DNA of 50,662 nt, taken from NCBI GenBank assembly GCA_903869185.1, contig CAIPYC010000025.1, positions 1-50,662 of the forward strand, in the 5' to 3' direction. A model generated the notes under the pieces. It saw nothing but the letters and a program-made list of their open reading frames with translations, was not told the origin of the DNA and made no database searches. The DNA is from an uncultured cyanobacterium (GTDB lineage Bacteria; Cyanobacteriota; Cyanobacteriia; Cyanobacteriales; Microcystaceae). Each line of letters opens with the position of its first letter. Within the stretch, counting starts at the first letter, position 1. Below are positions 36,286-44,570 of this stretch, piece after piece. A program made the translations under genes and the position numbers.

Positions 36286-38679
36286 TTATTGAGGTTCTGT
36301 AAAACCAAACATACTAAAAAGCCAATGATACCATTCCTTATAATTTATAAATACCCTTAACGCTATCTGTAAATCAACATTTAAGTCTTTGTTCAAAATA
36401 TCAAGAATCATTTGATATACTAATTCAAGGAATATTCTATCTTGTTTGGTTAATAATAAATATTTTGCATTATTGGTATTATTTAATTTATTTATATTTT
36501 CTTTAGCAACTTTACCCTTGATTTCAACTAATCGTTGGTCTCGAAATAAACTAAAGCGGTCTTTTGGATGTAAACTAATGATTTCATTTAGATTATTTAG
36601 TCTACTCGTAAAAGAGCTAGTATTTGGTGCGATTTGAAGAAATGCTAAAACATAATTCTTTTCATTGGTTTCAACTACTATGTGCTCCGGTAAAACTCGC
36701 TTACCTAATCTATAATGAGTTAATTTTATAGGTTTAATGCGATTGAATGCTTCGCCAATAGTTTTTAATTTTCCAATATCATCAGCATCAGTGATAATAG
36801 GAACATTATTATATTGTTCCTCGAGATAAATTTTCTTTTGTATCAAATATTCAATAATATATTTATCAGAGAATACATCAGACGTTATTAAAGGAAGCTC
36901 AAACTGTTGCCTCAGGTCTGTCAAATTCACTGAAGTAGAATCTTGAAATATTTGTAATAAATTGGTGAATCCTTCGACTAATTTATTTTGTTGCTGTTGC
37001 AATTGAAGAATCTGTTGTTCTAGTTTTTCATAATTATTTAGTTTAAGTAAATTCTCCTTGATTATAGGTAAGGGAGTTTGACGAACTCTAAAATTAAAAT
37101 AATCAGCAGCACGGTTGATCAAGGCTCTGATGGATTTTTGACCTAATATATCCTCGAGATCCTCTTTTAAAAAAATTTGCTCCACTGAGATATTAGTTGA
37201 TTCAAGTTTAGTCCTTAGAACAACTTCGAGATCTGTTTCAGTAGGCTGACTAAGTTGTATTTTATATTGAGAAATCCGACCAATAAAGGAAATATCAAAG
37301 ATAGCCTTGAATTGCTCCCATCGATCTGGAAACATATTAAAAATGATCAAGCTATTAGGAACTTGTGTGAAAATTTCTTTAATTGCTTCACCAAAATTTA
37401 GTAATATTTCACGATTAATGGGTAATCCTAGACCTTCAAGTTGATCAAATACAATGATTAAAGGCTCATCTAAAATTGATAATTTTGCAAGAACTGAAAT
37501 AGCTTCTAGAGAAAAGGCTTCCAAGCTCAGTTGTTCTCCCCAATAATTTAGCAAACCAACACTTTCTACTTCATCTTCTGTTAGATTCAGTCCTGCCAAC
37601 CATCTAGTAGCTATATTTTTTTTATTTCTTTCAGTGTAGCTACAATATTTCACAATCCCTTTTAGTATAAATAAACTATATCTACCAGTAGAATAGTGTT
37701 TCACCCACCATGAACTGATAGTATTCTCAATGCGCTCCCAGTAAATGCGTTTACGTTCAGTTCCTTCAGAACCTAGAGCATCTAAATTGTTATTTTCCAG
37801 TGCATCAATAATCTCTTGATCTTTCTGCTTTAATTCTTTTTCACCAAGAATTTTTCGATAACTATTAATTAAAAGATAATCTAATTGTGTAGATGAACCA
37901 ACCTTCTCAACTAACGATTCTAAAATTCTGCTATAGATGTGATGGAGAACTGATTGTGAATTATTGGGTTGCCTAATAAAAAGTAATCTGTTTGAAGATA
38001 ACCTTGCTTTGGCTAATCTCATCATCAAGTGAGTTTTACCAGAGCCTGGCTCACCTATTACAACTGCTCCTTGGCTTTGGCGATTGATATCTAGCTTTAT
38101 TTCACCAAGAATAGATTCTAGAGTCAGAAACTCCTGATGATGAATATGAGCGTAATCTGGATGCTTTTGAAAGGGTGTATCAACCCGACTACTGTTAAAT
38201 GGATTAGGTACGTTTTTTAACTGTTCAATCATCAACTTGCAATAAAGCTTATAAGTAAATTTGGCATCATATCTGGCGACATGAGCTAAATTTTGCACAA
38301 AATAACTATCATTGACTCGTAAATTTAACTCTTTACTTAGATATTCTAGTGAATAGCTTTCTAATTTTGGCCAACTTTTTCTAGCTTCTACCCATGTACA
38401 AAGCATATCCATGTTTGGGCAGCTTAGTCGGGTTTTACTAAAACTATATTTGAGTATCTCTAGATCATGTTTAGCGTTGTGACATATTATTTTTTTTCCA
38501 TAAACAATATTCTGGAATTCAATCAAAATTGATCTAAGACTTTTTTGATTTGGTAAATTTGCATGGTTGCTGGGATGATCCTGAGATAAAGCTTCATAAA
38601 CAATCTTACCCTGACTATCCAGGATGGCTATTTCTCTTAGTTCTGGTTTCCCCTCAGTATCAAGAACAACAAAATCCAT
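36286..38679 (-). CDS. DEDDh 3'-5' exonuclease fused to a P-loop ATPase
   Basis: This 797-residue protein joins two enzymes. Residues 1-155 form a DnaQ-like exonuclease with every catalytic residue visible: Asp7 and Glu9 (LDTEG), Asp72 (HNAKHDLEIL), His133 and Asp138 (HVARYDAKFTYK). Residues about 180-540 form an AAA-like ATPase with Walker A GEPGSGKT (209-216) and Walker B LIIVFDQLEG (Asp412); RALINRAADYF may be a sensor-2-like helix. A Gln-rich coiled coil (545-580) leads into a C-terminal domain of about 200 residues that I do not recognise. The gene is more A+T-rich than its neighbours. It is transcribed away from a methyltransferase gene. A role in nucleic-acid processing or defence is inferred, not shown. 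Confidence 0.75.
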   Translation of the reverse strand: MDFVVLDTEGKPELREIAILDSQGKIVYEALSQDHPSNHANLPNQKSLRSILIEFQNIVYGKKIICHNAKHDLEILKYSFSKTRLSCPNMDMLCTWVEARKSWPKLESYSLEYLSKELNLRVNDSYFVQNLAHVARYDAKFTYKLYCKLMIEQLKNVPNPFNSSRVDTPFQKHPDYAHIHHQEFLTLESILGEIKLDINRQSQGAVVIGEPGSGKTHLMMRLAKARLSSNRLLFIRQPNNSQSVLHHIYSRILESLVEKVGSSTQLDYLLINSYRKILGEKELKQKDQEIIDALENNNLDALGSEGTERKRIYWERIENTISSWWVKHYSTGRYSLFILKGIVKYCSYTERNKKNIATRWLAGLNLTEDEVESVGLLNYWGEQLSLEAFSLEAISVLAKLSILDEPLIIVFDQLEGLGLPINREILLNFGEAIKEIFTQVPNSLIIFNMFPDRWEQFKAIFDISFIGRISQYKIQLSQPTETDLEVVLRTKLESTNISVEQIFLKEDLEDILGQKSIRALINRAADYFNFRVRQTPLPIIKENLLKLNNYEKLEQQILQLQQQQNKLVEGFTNLLQIFQDSTSVNLTDLRQQFELPLITSDVFSDKYIIEYLIQKKIYLEEQYNNVPIITDADDIGKLKTIGEAFNRIKPIKLTHYRLGKRVLPEHIVVETNEKNYVLAFLQIAPNTSSFTSRLNNLNEIISLHPKDRFSLFRDQRLVEIKGKVAKENINKLNNTNNAKYLLLTKQDRIFLELVYQMILDILNKDLNVDLQIALRVFINYKEWYHWLFSMFGFTEPQ

Positions 38680-38686
38680 AGTTTAT

Positions 38687-38752
38687 GCCTACACTTTGCT
38701 CACTAAAGAGTAAAAATCTGACCTCTAGATTAAGCGAGGTAGATAGAGAAAG
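38687..38752 (-). pseudogene. Fragment of a glycosyltransferase gene (repeat copy A)
   Basis: These 66 bp match 39841-39906, inside the GT-C glycosyltransferase gene, at 61 of 66 positions and in the same orientation. Read on the minus strand, the fragment keeps the reading frame of the parent (LSLSTSLNLEVRFLLFSEQS against LSLSISLNPQVRFLLFSEQS). It sits just 8 bp upstream of the exonuclease-ATPase start codon. It can be read as part of a 39-codon open frame (38660-38779), but that overlaps the exonuclease start and looks like debris of a rearrangement. Confidence 0.8.
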
Positions 38753-38825
38753 TTGATTTGTTTCGCTTAATTTTGCCATAATTAATTAATATTACCTTAG
38801 CAGCTGATTATCTGGTAAACCAAAG

Positions 38826-39617
38826 ATGACCCACGAAGATCTAAATAATTTTTTCGGATTTACTGCTCAAATGATGGCGGCAGCGAGAGCTATCGAGACA
38901 GAAAAAGCGTATCGCCTATTCAATGATCCTTTGGCTTCAAGGTTAGCAACAGGAACTGCATTTGCTTATGTCAAAGAAAAATTAACAGAACAAGATATTG
39001 CTTATATAGCAGTACGTACTCGTTTCTTTGATGATTTTCTCTTTTCTCCAGAAATTAAAGCTAAACAAGTGGTTATTTTAGCTTCTGGATTAGATACAAG
39101 AGCTTATCGTCTCCCTTGGTCGTCAGATATTACAATCTATGAATTAGACGAACCACAAGTTCTTAAAAGCAAAACAACTATTCTCAGAGAGTTTACGCCT
39201 AATTGTCAACATCACTTACTGGGGGTTGATTTGACGCAACCTTGGTCAGATCTATTGCTAGCTAAGGGATTTCAGCCTAATTTACCTTCAGTTTGGTTAT
39301 TAGAAGGACTTTTGATGTACCTAACACAGACAGAAGTCCTTCGGTTGCTTCAAACAATAGGCACTCTAACTGCTGCTGATAGTTATTTAGGCTTAGATTT
39401 AGTAAATGTAAAAAGCATAGAATACAAACCCTATAAAGGTTATTGGTACTCTGGCTTTGATTCTCCAGAAGAACTTCTAACACAATACGGCTGGAGGATC
39501 GCTCAAGTCCTTGAACCTGGACAAGAGGGAGCAAATTTTGGACGCTACAGTTGGGTATTACCACCTCGTGATGTTCCTGATGTAGAAAGGGTATTTCTAG
39601 TCCAAGCCAGAAAATAA
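38826..39617 (+). CDS. Class I SAM-dependent methyltransferase, LCMT/PPM1-type family
   Basis: The 263-residue protein has FGFTAQMMAAARAIET at the start, YIAVRTRFFDDFL, then the SAM-binding strand VVILASGLDTRAYRLPW and the acidic IYELDEPQVL, with VWLLEGLLMYLTQTEV later. This is the leucine carboxyl methyltransferase-like family, often noted as O-methyltransferases of secondary metabolism. It is not a DNA methylase: no (D/N)PP(Y/F) motif is present. The gene is divergent from the exonuclease-ATPase over 146 bp that include a glycosyltransferase gene fragment. The methyl acceptor is unknown. Confidence 0.85.
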   Translation: MTHEDLNNFFGFTAQMMAAARAIETEKAYRLFNDPLASRLATGTAFAYVKEKLTEQDIAYIAVRTRFFDDFLFSPEIKAKQVVILASGLDTRAYRLPWSSDITIYELDEPQVLKSKTTILREFTPNCQHHLLGVDLTQPWSDLLLAKGFQPNLPSVWLLEGLLMYLTQTEVLRLLQTIGTLTAADSYLGLDLVNVKSIEYKPYKGYWYSGFDSPEELLTQYGWRIAQVLEPGQEGANFGRYSWVLPPRDVPDVERVFLVQARK

Positions 39618-39678
39618 ATTTGTACTGTTCATATCTCAGCAACTGATTAACTGTTAAGGTAAGCTGGATATATTGACA

Positions 39679-41256
39679 TTAATTTAAGACTCGAAAGAAA
39701 TGCGGCTCAAGAAGATCTCCGCCTGGACCATAGGCATCTTTTAGCAAGACTGGTTCCAACTGATGATCCTTTTTGAGTCCTTTCAACATCACCTGAGATG
39801 GTCTATAGAGAAACACCTCAGACTCATTTGCCGGAACCCTGCCTACACTTTGCTCGCTAAAGAGTAAAAATCTGACCTGGGGATTAAGCGAGATAGATAG
39901 AGAAAGAGGACCTGGAAAATAATTATCACTTATTACTAGAGGATGCTTAGCTTTGTTGAGTACCTCATTGGCAAACTGCCTGTCAAGATTTGCCTGTGCC
40001 TTGTTCCACCAAAGTTCAGATTTGATCATAAACAGTGAGCTGGAAAACTCAATCAAGATAATCAAGCTCAATATAGTTGACCATAATAATTTGGGAAGTT
40101 GGGTTTGTTCACTTTGTTTGACCAGAAGATAGGCAACTATCAAGACAATGGACAACCAGCAGGGAATCAAATATCTCGGAGATGTCGATACTCCACCACC
40201 AGTAAGTAGATCCTTAAAAAATAAAGGAAAAAATGATACAAACAAAGTGCTCAGCAATAGTAACCGCGCGAGTGTCTTGTCAGTGCGAACCAGAAAGTAA
40301 ATAGCATAGGAAACCAACGCCAATATAGCCAGTAACACCATCGCGTAAAATATCTGCTGCATCTTTGAACTGGTTTCGCTCACATTAAAATCAGCAAAAA
40401 CCAGACCAAGACTACGTATCCAACGCATCATATATTGAACAGGAGCCTTGGGAATCGGAAGAAAACTTCCTTGATTTGCTTTATTGGTATTGGGTAAGAA
40501 GATCATTAACCAAGGTATAAAACCAATCAAGCCCATCAGGGCGCAAATTAGCCAAGCAATACCTCGTCTGGTCAATCTGAACTTTTCAAAGAGCAACACA
40601 TATAAGCCTTGGCCAAGCAAGATCAATAAAGAAAAAACATAGGTATAGAGATTCAATATAGTTGCCAAAACATAGAAAAGCCAATTGTTGGCTTTATTTT
40701 TGCGCATAGCCCTTAGAAGTGCTATTTGCGAAAGGACTATGGTAAGTGACCAAAGACTATAGGGGCGAGCCTCCTGGGAATACATTAGGAAAAAAGGTGA
40801 AATGGCAATTAGTATAACCGCAAGACAGGCTATCGACTGCGAGCTAAACAGCTCCATCGCCAGAAAATATATAGCCGGTAAGAGTAAAATCCCGGCTACA
40901 GCTGAAAAACTTCTAATAACAGCGACAGAATTGCCAAATAAAGCGATCCAGGCTTTCTCCAGGATGAAGTAGAGAGGTGCTAATTGTGGTTCCTTCTGGG
41001 CAATAAGAGATACGGTATCGCCCATAGTACTACGGGGATTGGGATAGAGATAATGTTGCACTTGCTCGGCATCAATGATTCTCTGCTCTATTTGTTGCTT
41101 GATTGAAGGGGCATTGTAGTCAAAGCCATATAGCTGAACGGAGGTGAAGGACTCATCATTCCAGTAGGGTTTGATGCCCAAATTGGCAAAGCGAAAGATA
41201 ATCCCCAAAATCAAAAAGGCGATTGCCAGAAATTTAAACCATTTTGAAGTCGACAT
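39679..41256 (-). CDS. GT-C type membrane glycosyltransferase (GT39/ArnT-like)
   Basis: The 525-residue protein has an N-terminal helix followed by NLGIKPYWNDESFTSVQLYG, whose D-E pair in the first loop is the catalytic signature of dolichyl/polyprenyl-phosphate-sugar dependent transferases. About eleven helices and a C-terminal soluble stretch follow; SQEARPYSLW is a further family motif. It probably transfers a sugar from a lipid carrier to a surface glycan or protein in the periplasm. A 66-bp piece of its coding sequence (39841-39906) is copied upstream of the exonuclease-ATPase. Confidence 0.85.
   Translation of the reverse strand: MSTSKWFKFLAIAFLILGIIFRFANLGIKPYWNDESFTSVQLYGFDYNAPSIKQQIEQRIIDAEQVQHYLYPNPRSTMGDTVSLIAQKEPQLAPLYFILEKAWIALFGNSVAVIRSFSAVAGILLLPAIYFLAMELFSSQSIACLAVILIAISPFFLMYSQEARPYSLWSLTIVLSQIALLRAMRKNKANNWLFYVLATILNLYTYVFSLLILLGQGLYVLLFEKFRLTRRGIAWLICALMGLIGFIPWLMIFLPNTNKANQGSFLPIPKAPVQYMMRWIRSLGLVFADFNVSETSSKMQQIFYAMVLLAILALVSYAIYFLVRTDKTLARLLLLSTLFVSFFPLFFKDLLTGGGVSTSPRYLIPCWLSIVLIVAYLLVKQSEQTQLPKLLWSTILSLIILIEFSSSLFMIKSELWWNKAQANLDRQFANEVLNKAKHPLVISDNYFPGPLSLSISLNPQVRFLLFSEQSVGRVPANESEVFLYRPSQVMLKGLKKDHQLEPVLLKDAYGPGGDLLEPHFFRVLN
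39841..39906. repeat. Direct repeat copy B (inside the glycosyltransferase gene)
   Basis: This is the parent copy of the 66-bp repeat whose other copy is at 38687-38752, 1154 bp upstream in the same orientation. The five differences fall as one I-to-T, one PQ-to-LE and one silent change when read in frame. The segment between the copies holds the methyltransferase gene and the last part of the glycosyltransferase gene. Confidence 0.85.
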
Positions 41257-41297
41257 ATTTTAATGTCTCAATCTTCTATTCATTGTAAGGGATATTG

Positions 41298-41885
41298 TTA
41301 GGGTGCAGGTACTACAGTATAATAAACCCCATTGGCTCCATAATATGGCTTGAACCAGGCAGTGCCACATTGATAATAAGGCATGCCTACAACTACAGAT
41401 GTACAAGAGACAGGAAGGGTAGGATAAACAGAACCCATTACGTATACTGGATGGGTAGCATTGTAGGTTGCTGCGACTGCGGCAGTAGTTACGGCAGCCC
41501 CTGCGACCACCGCAGCTCCTGTAGCCCAGCCACCACAGTTGTAGCATCCACTTCCATAATAATTAACAGCAGTAGGTGGATGATATCCATAATAGTACGA
41601 GCTACCATAATGAGCATTGCCATATGCTGTACCACCATAAGCTCCCGTCTTTGACCAGCCTCCTCCTGCATAGTGGGTTGCGCTCCCACCATAAACATTG
41701 TCATGAGTGGTTCCTTCTCCAGCATTGTGAGTGGTACTACCGCCCCAGGTATTTGTATGTGTGGTGGATCCAGGGCTATGATATGTACTTCCTCCATAGC
41801 TATTGCCGTGAAAATAAGAATGTGCCGGACTAGAACTAAATGCCGTGATTAGAATACATGTAAAACTTATAGCAGCGGTTTTCAT
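41298..41885 (-). CDS. Secreted Gly/Tyr/His/Thr-rich repeat protein
   Basis: The 195-residue protein has a signal peptide (MKTAAISFTCILITAFSSSPAHS) and then imperfect repeats of about 13 residues built on GGSTTHxxGxGTTH, followed by a Tyr-rich stretch, a short hydrophobic Ala/Val segment (about 120-140), and a C-terminal motif with CTSVVVGMPYYQCGTAWFKP. From memory, this last part recurs in proteobacterial proteins encoded beside DUF2092 genes, as here. Two Cys pairs could form disulfides. The function is unknown. The gene follows the DUF2092 gene by 34 bp. Confidence 0.8.
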   Translation of the reverse strand: MKTAAISFTCILITAFSSSPAHSYFHGNSYGGSTYHSPGSTTHTNTWGGSTTHNAGEGTTHDNVYGGSATHYAGGGWSKTGAYGGTAYGNAHYGSSYYYGYHPPTAVNYYGSGCYNCGGWATGAAVVAGAAVTTAAVAATYNATHPVYVMGSVYPTLPVSCTSVVVGMPYYQCGTAWFKPYYGANGVYYTVVPAP

Positions 41886-41919
41886 AATTTTATGTTCCTC
41901 AATGTTGGTCGATTATCAA

Positions 41920-42762
41920 TTATGGACTGGGCTTTGAAGGTGAGCTTGGATGCTTGAACTCGATGCGTGTTGCCTTGCTCATACCAGATGAAGTAAAGGT
42001 GCCAGCGGCAATAGGGACTCCTAATTGCCAGTTAGACAAAGACATCTGATGACGAAGCCTTAGTGGATCATCAGCAAATACTGCGCGAATCATACGAGGT
42101 AATTTATCATTTGCACCGATCCATATTTGGGCAAAAACCTTGTCATTGGAAATCACGATCATATCAGTAGTTATTCCATCAACAACTACTGATTTACCCA
42201 TATAGAAAGCTACATTGAGATCTTCAGTAATATCCTTGTAAGGATCGGAAACAATCAGATCGGTAAATGGAAAATAAATAGCAGCTCTATCATAGGCAAA
42301 CTTTAGCAATGCATCAATAGTAGTGGGGGCATCAGAGGTGGCGACAAGATTTTCACTTGGCGCGTATGCTGTAATTGTCTTGCCATTGTAATAAATCTCA
42401 GAAGCCGGACCATCTCCTGGGGTGATTATTTGCAACTTATCAGGTCTTTGCAATGTAACCTTGGAAATCGTTGTATAAGATAGAGCAGGACCAATTCTAC
42501 TAGGACTTTCATAGGTAACAACTGCGGTAAATGACATGGTATGAGCGCTAGAGAGTTTATCGCACATATCTTTAAGAATACTTAATGCCTTTGGTTCAAG
42601 CTCCGTTTTATTATCTTTGGTTAACCTGGCTTTTGGGATTTGCTGTAAATCATCTGCCTGCGCACTTTTGGTAAACAGTAGCTGAGTCAATGGGATTGAA
42701 CAGATAGGAAATGTCCACCCACTCGAGATCATCAGAGCTGCTGTTGCTAGGATTTTTTTCAT
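41920..42762 (-). CDS. DUF2092 family exported protein
   Basis: The 280-residue protein has a long signal peptide ending in a likely AQA cleavage site (about residue 36). The mature part begins with a helix (LEPKALSILKDMCDKLSSAH), then alternates strands: VVTYESPSR, KVTLQRPDKLQII, IYYNGKTITAYAPSENLVAT. This resembles the LolA-like fold of DUF2092 proteins, which are typical of proteobacteria. A lipoprotein- or lipid-handling role is an inference from fold. It lies 15 bp downstream of the nitroreductase gene and upstream of the repeat protein. Confidence 0.85.
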   Translation of the reverse strand: MKKILATAALMISSGWTFPICSIPLTQLLFTKSAQADDLQQIPKARLTKDNKTELEPKALSILKDMCDKLSSAHTMSFTAVVTYESPSRIGPALSYTTISKVTLQRPDKLQIITPGDGPASEIYYNGKTITAYAPSENLVATSDAPTTIDALLKFAYDRAAIYFPFTDLIVSDPYKDITEDLNVAFYMGKSVVVDGITTDMIVISNDKVFAQIWIGANDKLPRMIRAVFADDPLRLRHQMSLSNWQLGVPIAAGTFTSSGMSKATRIEFKHPSSPSKPSP

Positions 42763-42777
42763 ATATTTAAAATCTAT

Positions 42778-43428
42778 TTAGATATTCTCAATTATTTCCT
42801 CAAAAGGATAACGAACCTTAGACAAATAAGCATATTTATCTTCTTCGCTGCGGTAACCAGCAGGACATACTAAAACTGAGTGATAACCTTTCTGGGTTAG
42901 TCCCAGGATCTCATCGTATTTAACAGGATTAAAGCCTTCCATTGGACAGGTATCTATACCCAAAAGAGCAGCAGTTGTCATAAACTGTCCTAAAGCAATA
43001 TATACCTGTTTGCTGGCCCATTGCCTGCTATCTATATTGGGATTGTCCAGAAATCCCTTGATCGTTTTAGATAAACCATCGAGCCCCTCGGTGGAGATAC
43101 CACGTATTTGAGCCATAGATTTGATATAGCGATCTACTTCCGATTCATTTATCTCATTTTTGATAGTCATAACCAGAAGATGGGAAGCATCGATCACCTG
43201 CTTTTGCCCCCAGGAATGCTCCAGCAACTTCTCTCGTAATTGATTGTCATTGACTACAAAAAACTTCCAAGGCTGCATTCCAAAAGAAGAAGGAGTCAGT
43301 ACCAAAGACTCTAGCAAACAATGCCAAAGCACATTGGGAATTTTTTTGCTCGGATCAAATTTCTTGGTTGCATAACGCCAACGCAACTGTTGCAGAATTT
43401 GTTCGCTTGAAATAAAAATGTTAGTCAT
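42778..43428 (-). CDS. Nitroreductase family NAD(P)H-dependent flavoprotein
   Basis: The 216-residue protein matches the FMN-binding nitroreductase fold: QQLRWRYATKKFDPSKKI near the start (R-x-T/S-x-R/K FMN phosphate site), LTPSSFGMQPWKFFVV, and TAALLGIDTCPMEGF near residue 160. It resembles NfsB-type enzymes that reduce quinones, nitro groups or flavins. It appears to be the first gene of a three-gene minus-strand group with DUF2092 and the repeat protein; a link to those functions is unclear. Confidence 0.92.
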   Translation of the reverse strand: MTNIFISSEQILQQLRWRYATKKFDPSKKIPNVLWHCLLESLVLTPSSFGMQPWKFFVVNDNQLREKLLEHSWGQKQVIDASHLLVMTIKNEINESEVDRYIKSMAQIRGISTEGLDGLSKTIKGFLDNPNIDSRQWASKQVYIALGQFMTTAALLGIDTCPMEGFNPVKYDEILGLTQKGYHSVLVCPAGYRSEEDKYAYLSKVRYPFEEIIENI

Positions 43429-43596
43429 AATTTATTATTTATCAATTTTGGATTTTTCCTGATCAATACCAATCTTAAATGATTTCAAGGTTGCTGGAAG
43501 TAAATCTGGCGGATAACTCCACAGTAGGGGTAGGGTAGATCTCACTTTTGTTCTTGGGGAATTAGTGACAACATATAGTTATAAATGTTTAGATGA

Positions 43597-43893
43597 ATGT
43601 TGAAAACCATGAAATTCTTAATCCAGTACTTGTTTGGATGGTTTATGCGCAAATCCAGTAATCCTAAATATCGTTGGATGTTGATATTGGGCGGACTTTT
43701 TTATATGCTTAGTCCCATCGATCTTTCTCCAGATGTTTTGCCAGTAGTCGGCTGGCTAGATGATGCCATGATTATGGGGATGTTGGTTAATGAATTAACT
43801 GGTTTATTGACCCCAATTGACCGCAAAAGAGTTGACCATGTCGATATAGACCCATCTAATGTCACCATAGATGTTAAAGCCATCTCTCTCTAA
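43597..43893 (+). CDS. DUF1232 (YkvA-like) small membrane protein
   Basis: The 98-residue protein has the DUF1232 core YRWMLILGGLFYMLSPIDLS followed by PDVLPVVGWLDDAMIMG: a helix, then the family's S-P-(I/L)-D-L-(I/S)-P-D motif and a second hydrophobic helix. The function is unknown; these are small inner-membrane proteins. The ATG at 43597 is chosen; an in-frame ATG three codons later would also serve. The 168 bp upstream of it shows no feature beyond TATAGT and TATAAA stretches. Confidence 0.85.
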   Translation: MLKTMKFLIQYLFGWFMRKSSNPKYRWMLILGGLFYMLSPIDLSPDVLPVVGWLDDAMIMGMLVNELTGLLTPIDRKRVDHVDIDPSNVTIDVKAISL

Positions 43894-43907
43894 ACCAACT
43901 TTGATTG

Positions 43908-44129
43908 CTAGGTGAGTTTATCATGGAAACTCTTTTTGACTAAGCGTGGATAGAGAATCAAGAAATAGTACCACCACAGGAAAATTATCACAGACAAGGC
44001 TCCAGTAATCCAGCGATTATTAAAAAGCAACCAACTAAAAACTATAGCCATAATTCCAGTAGAAACTATAGACCAGGGTTGGCACCACCAGGGCTTGTAA
44101 GACCAGATTTTAAAGTCTTTTTGCTGCAT
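43908..44129 (-). CDS. Small two-helix cyanobacterial membrane protein
   Basis: The 73-residue protein opens IWSYKPWWCQPWSIVSTGI, a Trp-rich segment before two membrane helices, and ends with a basic tail (LYPRLVKKSFHDK). I believe this is a conserved small cyanobacterial family of unknown function (perhaps DUF6737), recognised by the KPWWCQPWS motif. It starts 3 bp after sufE on the same strand, so it is probably in that operon. It converges on the DUF1232 gene. Confidence 0.7.
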   Translation of the reverse strand: MQQKDFKIWSYKPWWCQPWSIVSTGIMAIVFSWLLFNNRWITGALSVIIFLWWYYFLILYPRLVKKSFHDKLT

Positions 44130-44132
44130 TTG

Positions 44133-44570
44133 CTAGAGCGTCAGTGCTTTTTTTTTCATCATTTGCAAAATATTATAGAATCCATTGGCTCTAGATGGAG
44201 TGAGGCTGACCCTGAGACCAGTCTCCTCAATAAAATCAGGTGTGATCTTTAGGATTTCCTGTGGGGTAAGTCCGTTTAGACCTTTGATCAGCAAAGCCAC
44301 AAGTCCCTTGACCAGTTGAGCGTCTGAATCCCCGCGATAATAGACAAGACCATCATCTTGCAAGATGGCCGTAATAAAAACTTGGGAAGTGCAGCCTTGA
44401 ACCTTGTTATCAGGTATTTTATCTTCCTGGGGAAATTCTTCCAACTGCTTTGCGTACCAAAGAAGCTGTTCATAACGTCTTTTGGGATCACTGTGACGCT
44501 TAAACTTCTCTACAATTTCTGCCAGATTTGCAGGCAAGCAATCAATAGAAGACGACATAACTTCACCCAC
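44133..44570 (-). CDS. sufE: Cysteine desulfuration protein SufE
   Basis: The 145-residue protein shows the SufE fold: LAEIVEKFKRHSDPKRRYEQLLWYAKQ, the sulfur-accepting Cys in DNKVQGCTSQVF, and the C-terminal SPSRANGFYNILQMMKKK-type helix. It takes persulfide sulfur from a cysteine desulfurase for iron-sulfur cluster assembly. The first ATG overlaps the upstream thioesterase gene by 8 bp. A second ATG at codon 5 (MSSSIDCL) falls after that overlap and may be the real start. Confidence 0.94.
   Translation of the reverse strand: MGEVMSSSIDCLPANLAEIVEKFKRHSDPKRRYEQLLWYAKQLEEFPQEDKIPDNKVQGCTSQVFITAILQDDGLVYYRGDSDAQLVKGLVALLIKGLNGLTPQEILKITPDFIEETGLRVSLTPSRANGFYNILQMMKKKALTL

Noticed and set aside
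36286-39617. Restriction-modification system made of the exonuclease-ATPase and the methyltransferase
   Set aside because: The methyltransferase is of the LCMT/small-molecule type with no DNA-methylase motif, and the nuclease is an exonuclease, so the pair does not fit R-M logic.
41295-41833. Several open frames on both strands over the Gly-rich gene
   Set aside because: They arise from the repetitive, low-complexity codons of the secreted repeat protein; only the minus-strand frame has a signal peptide and a sensible composition.
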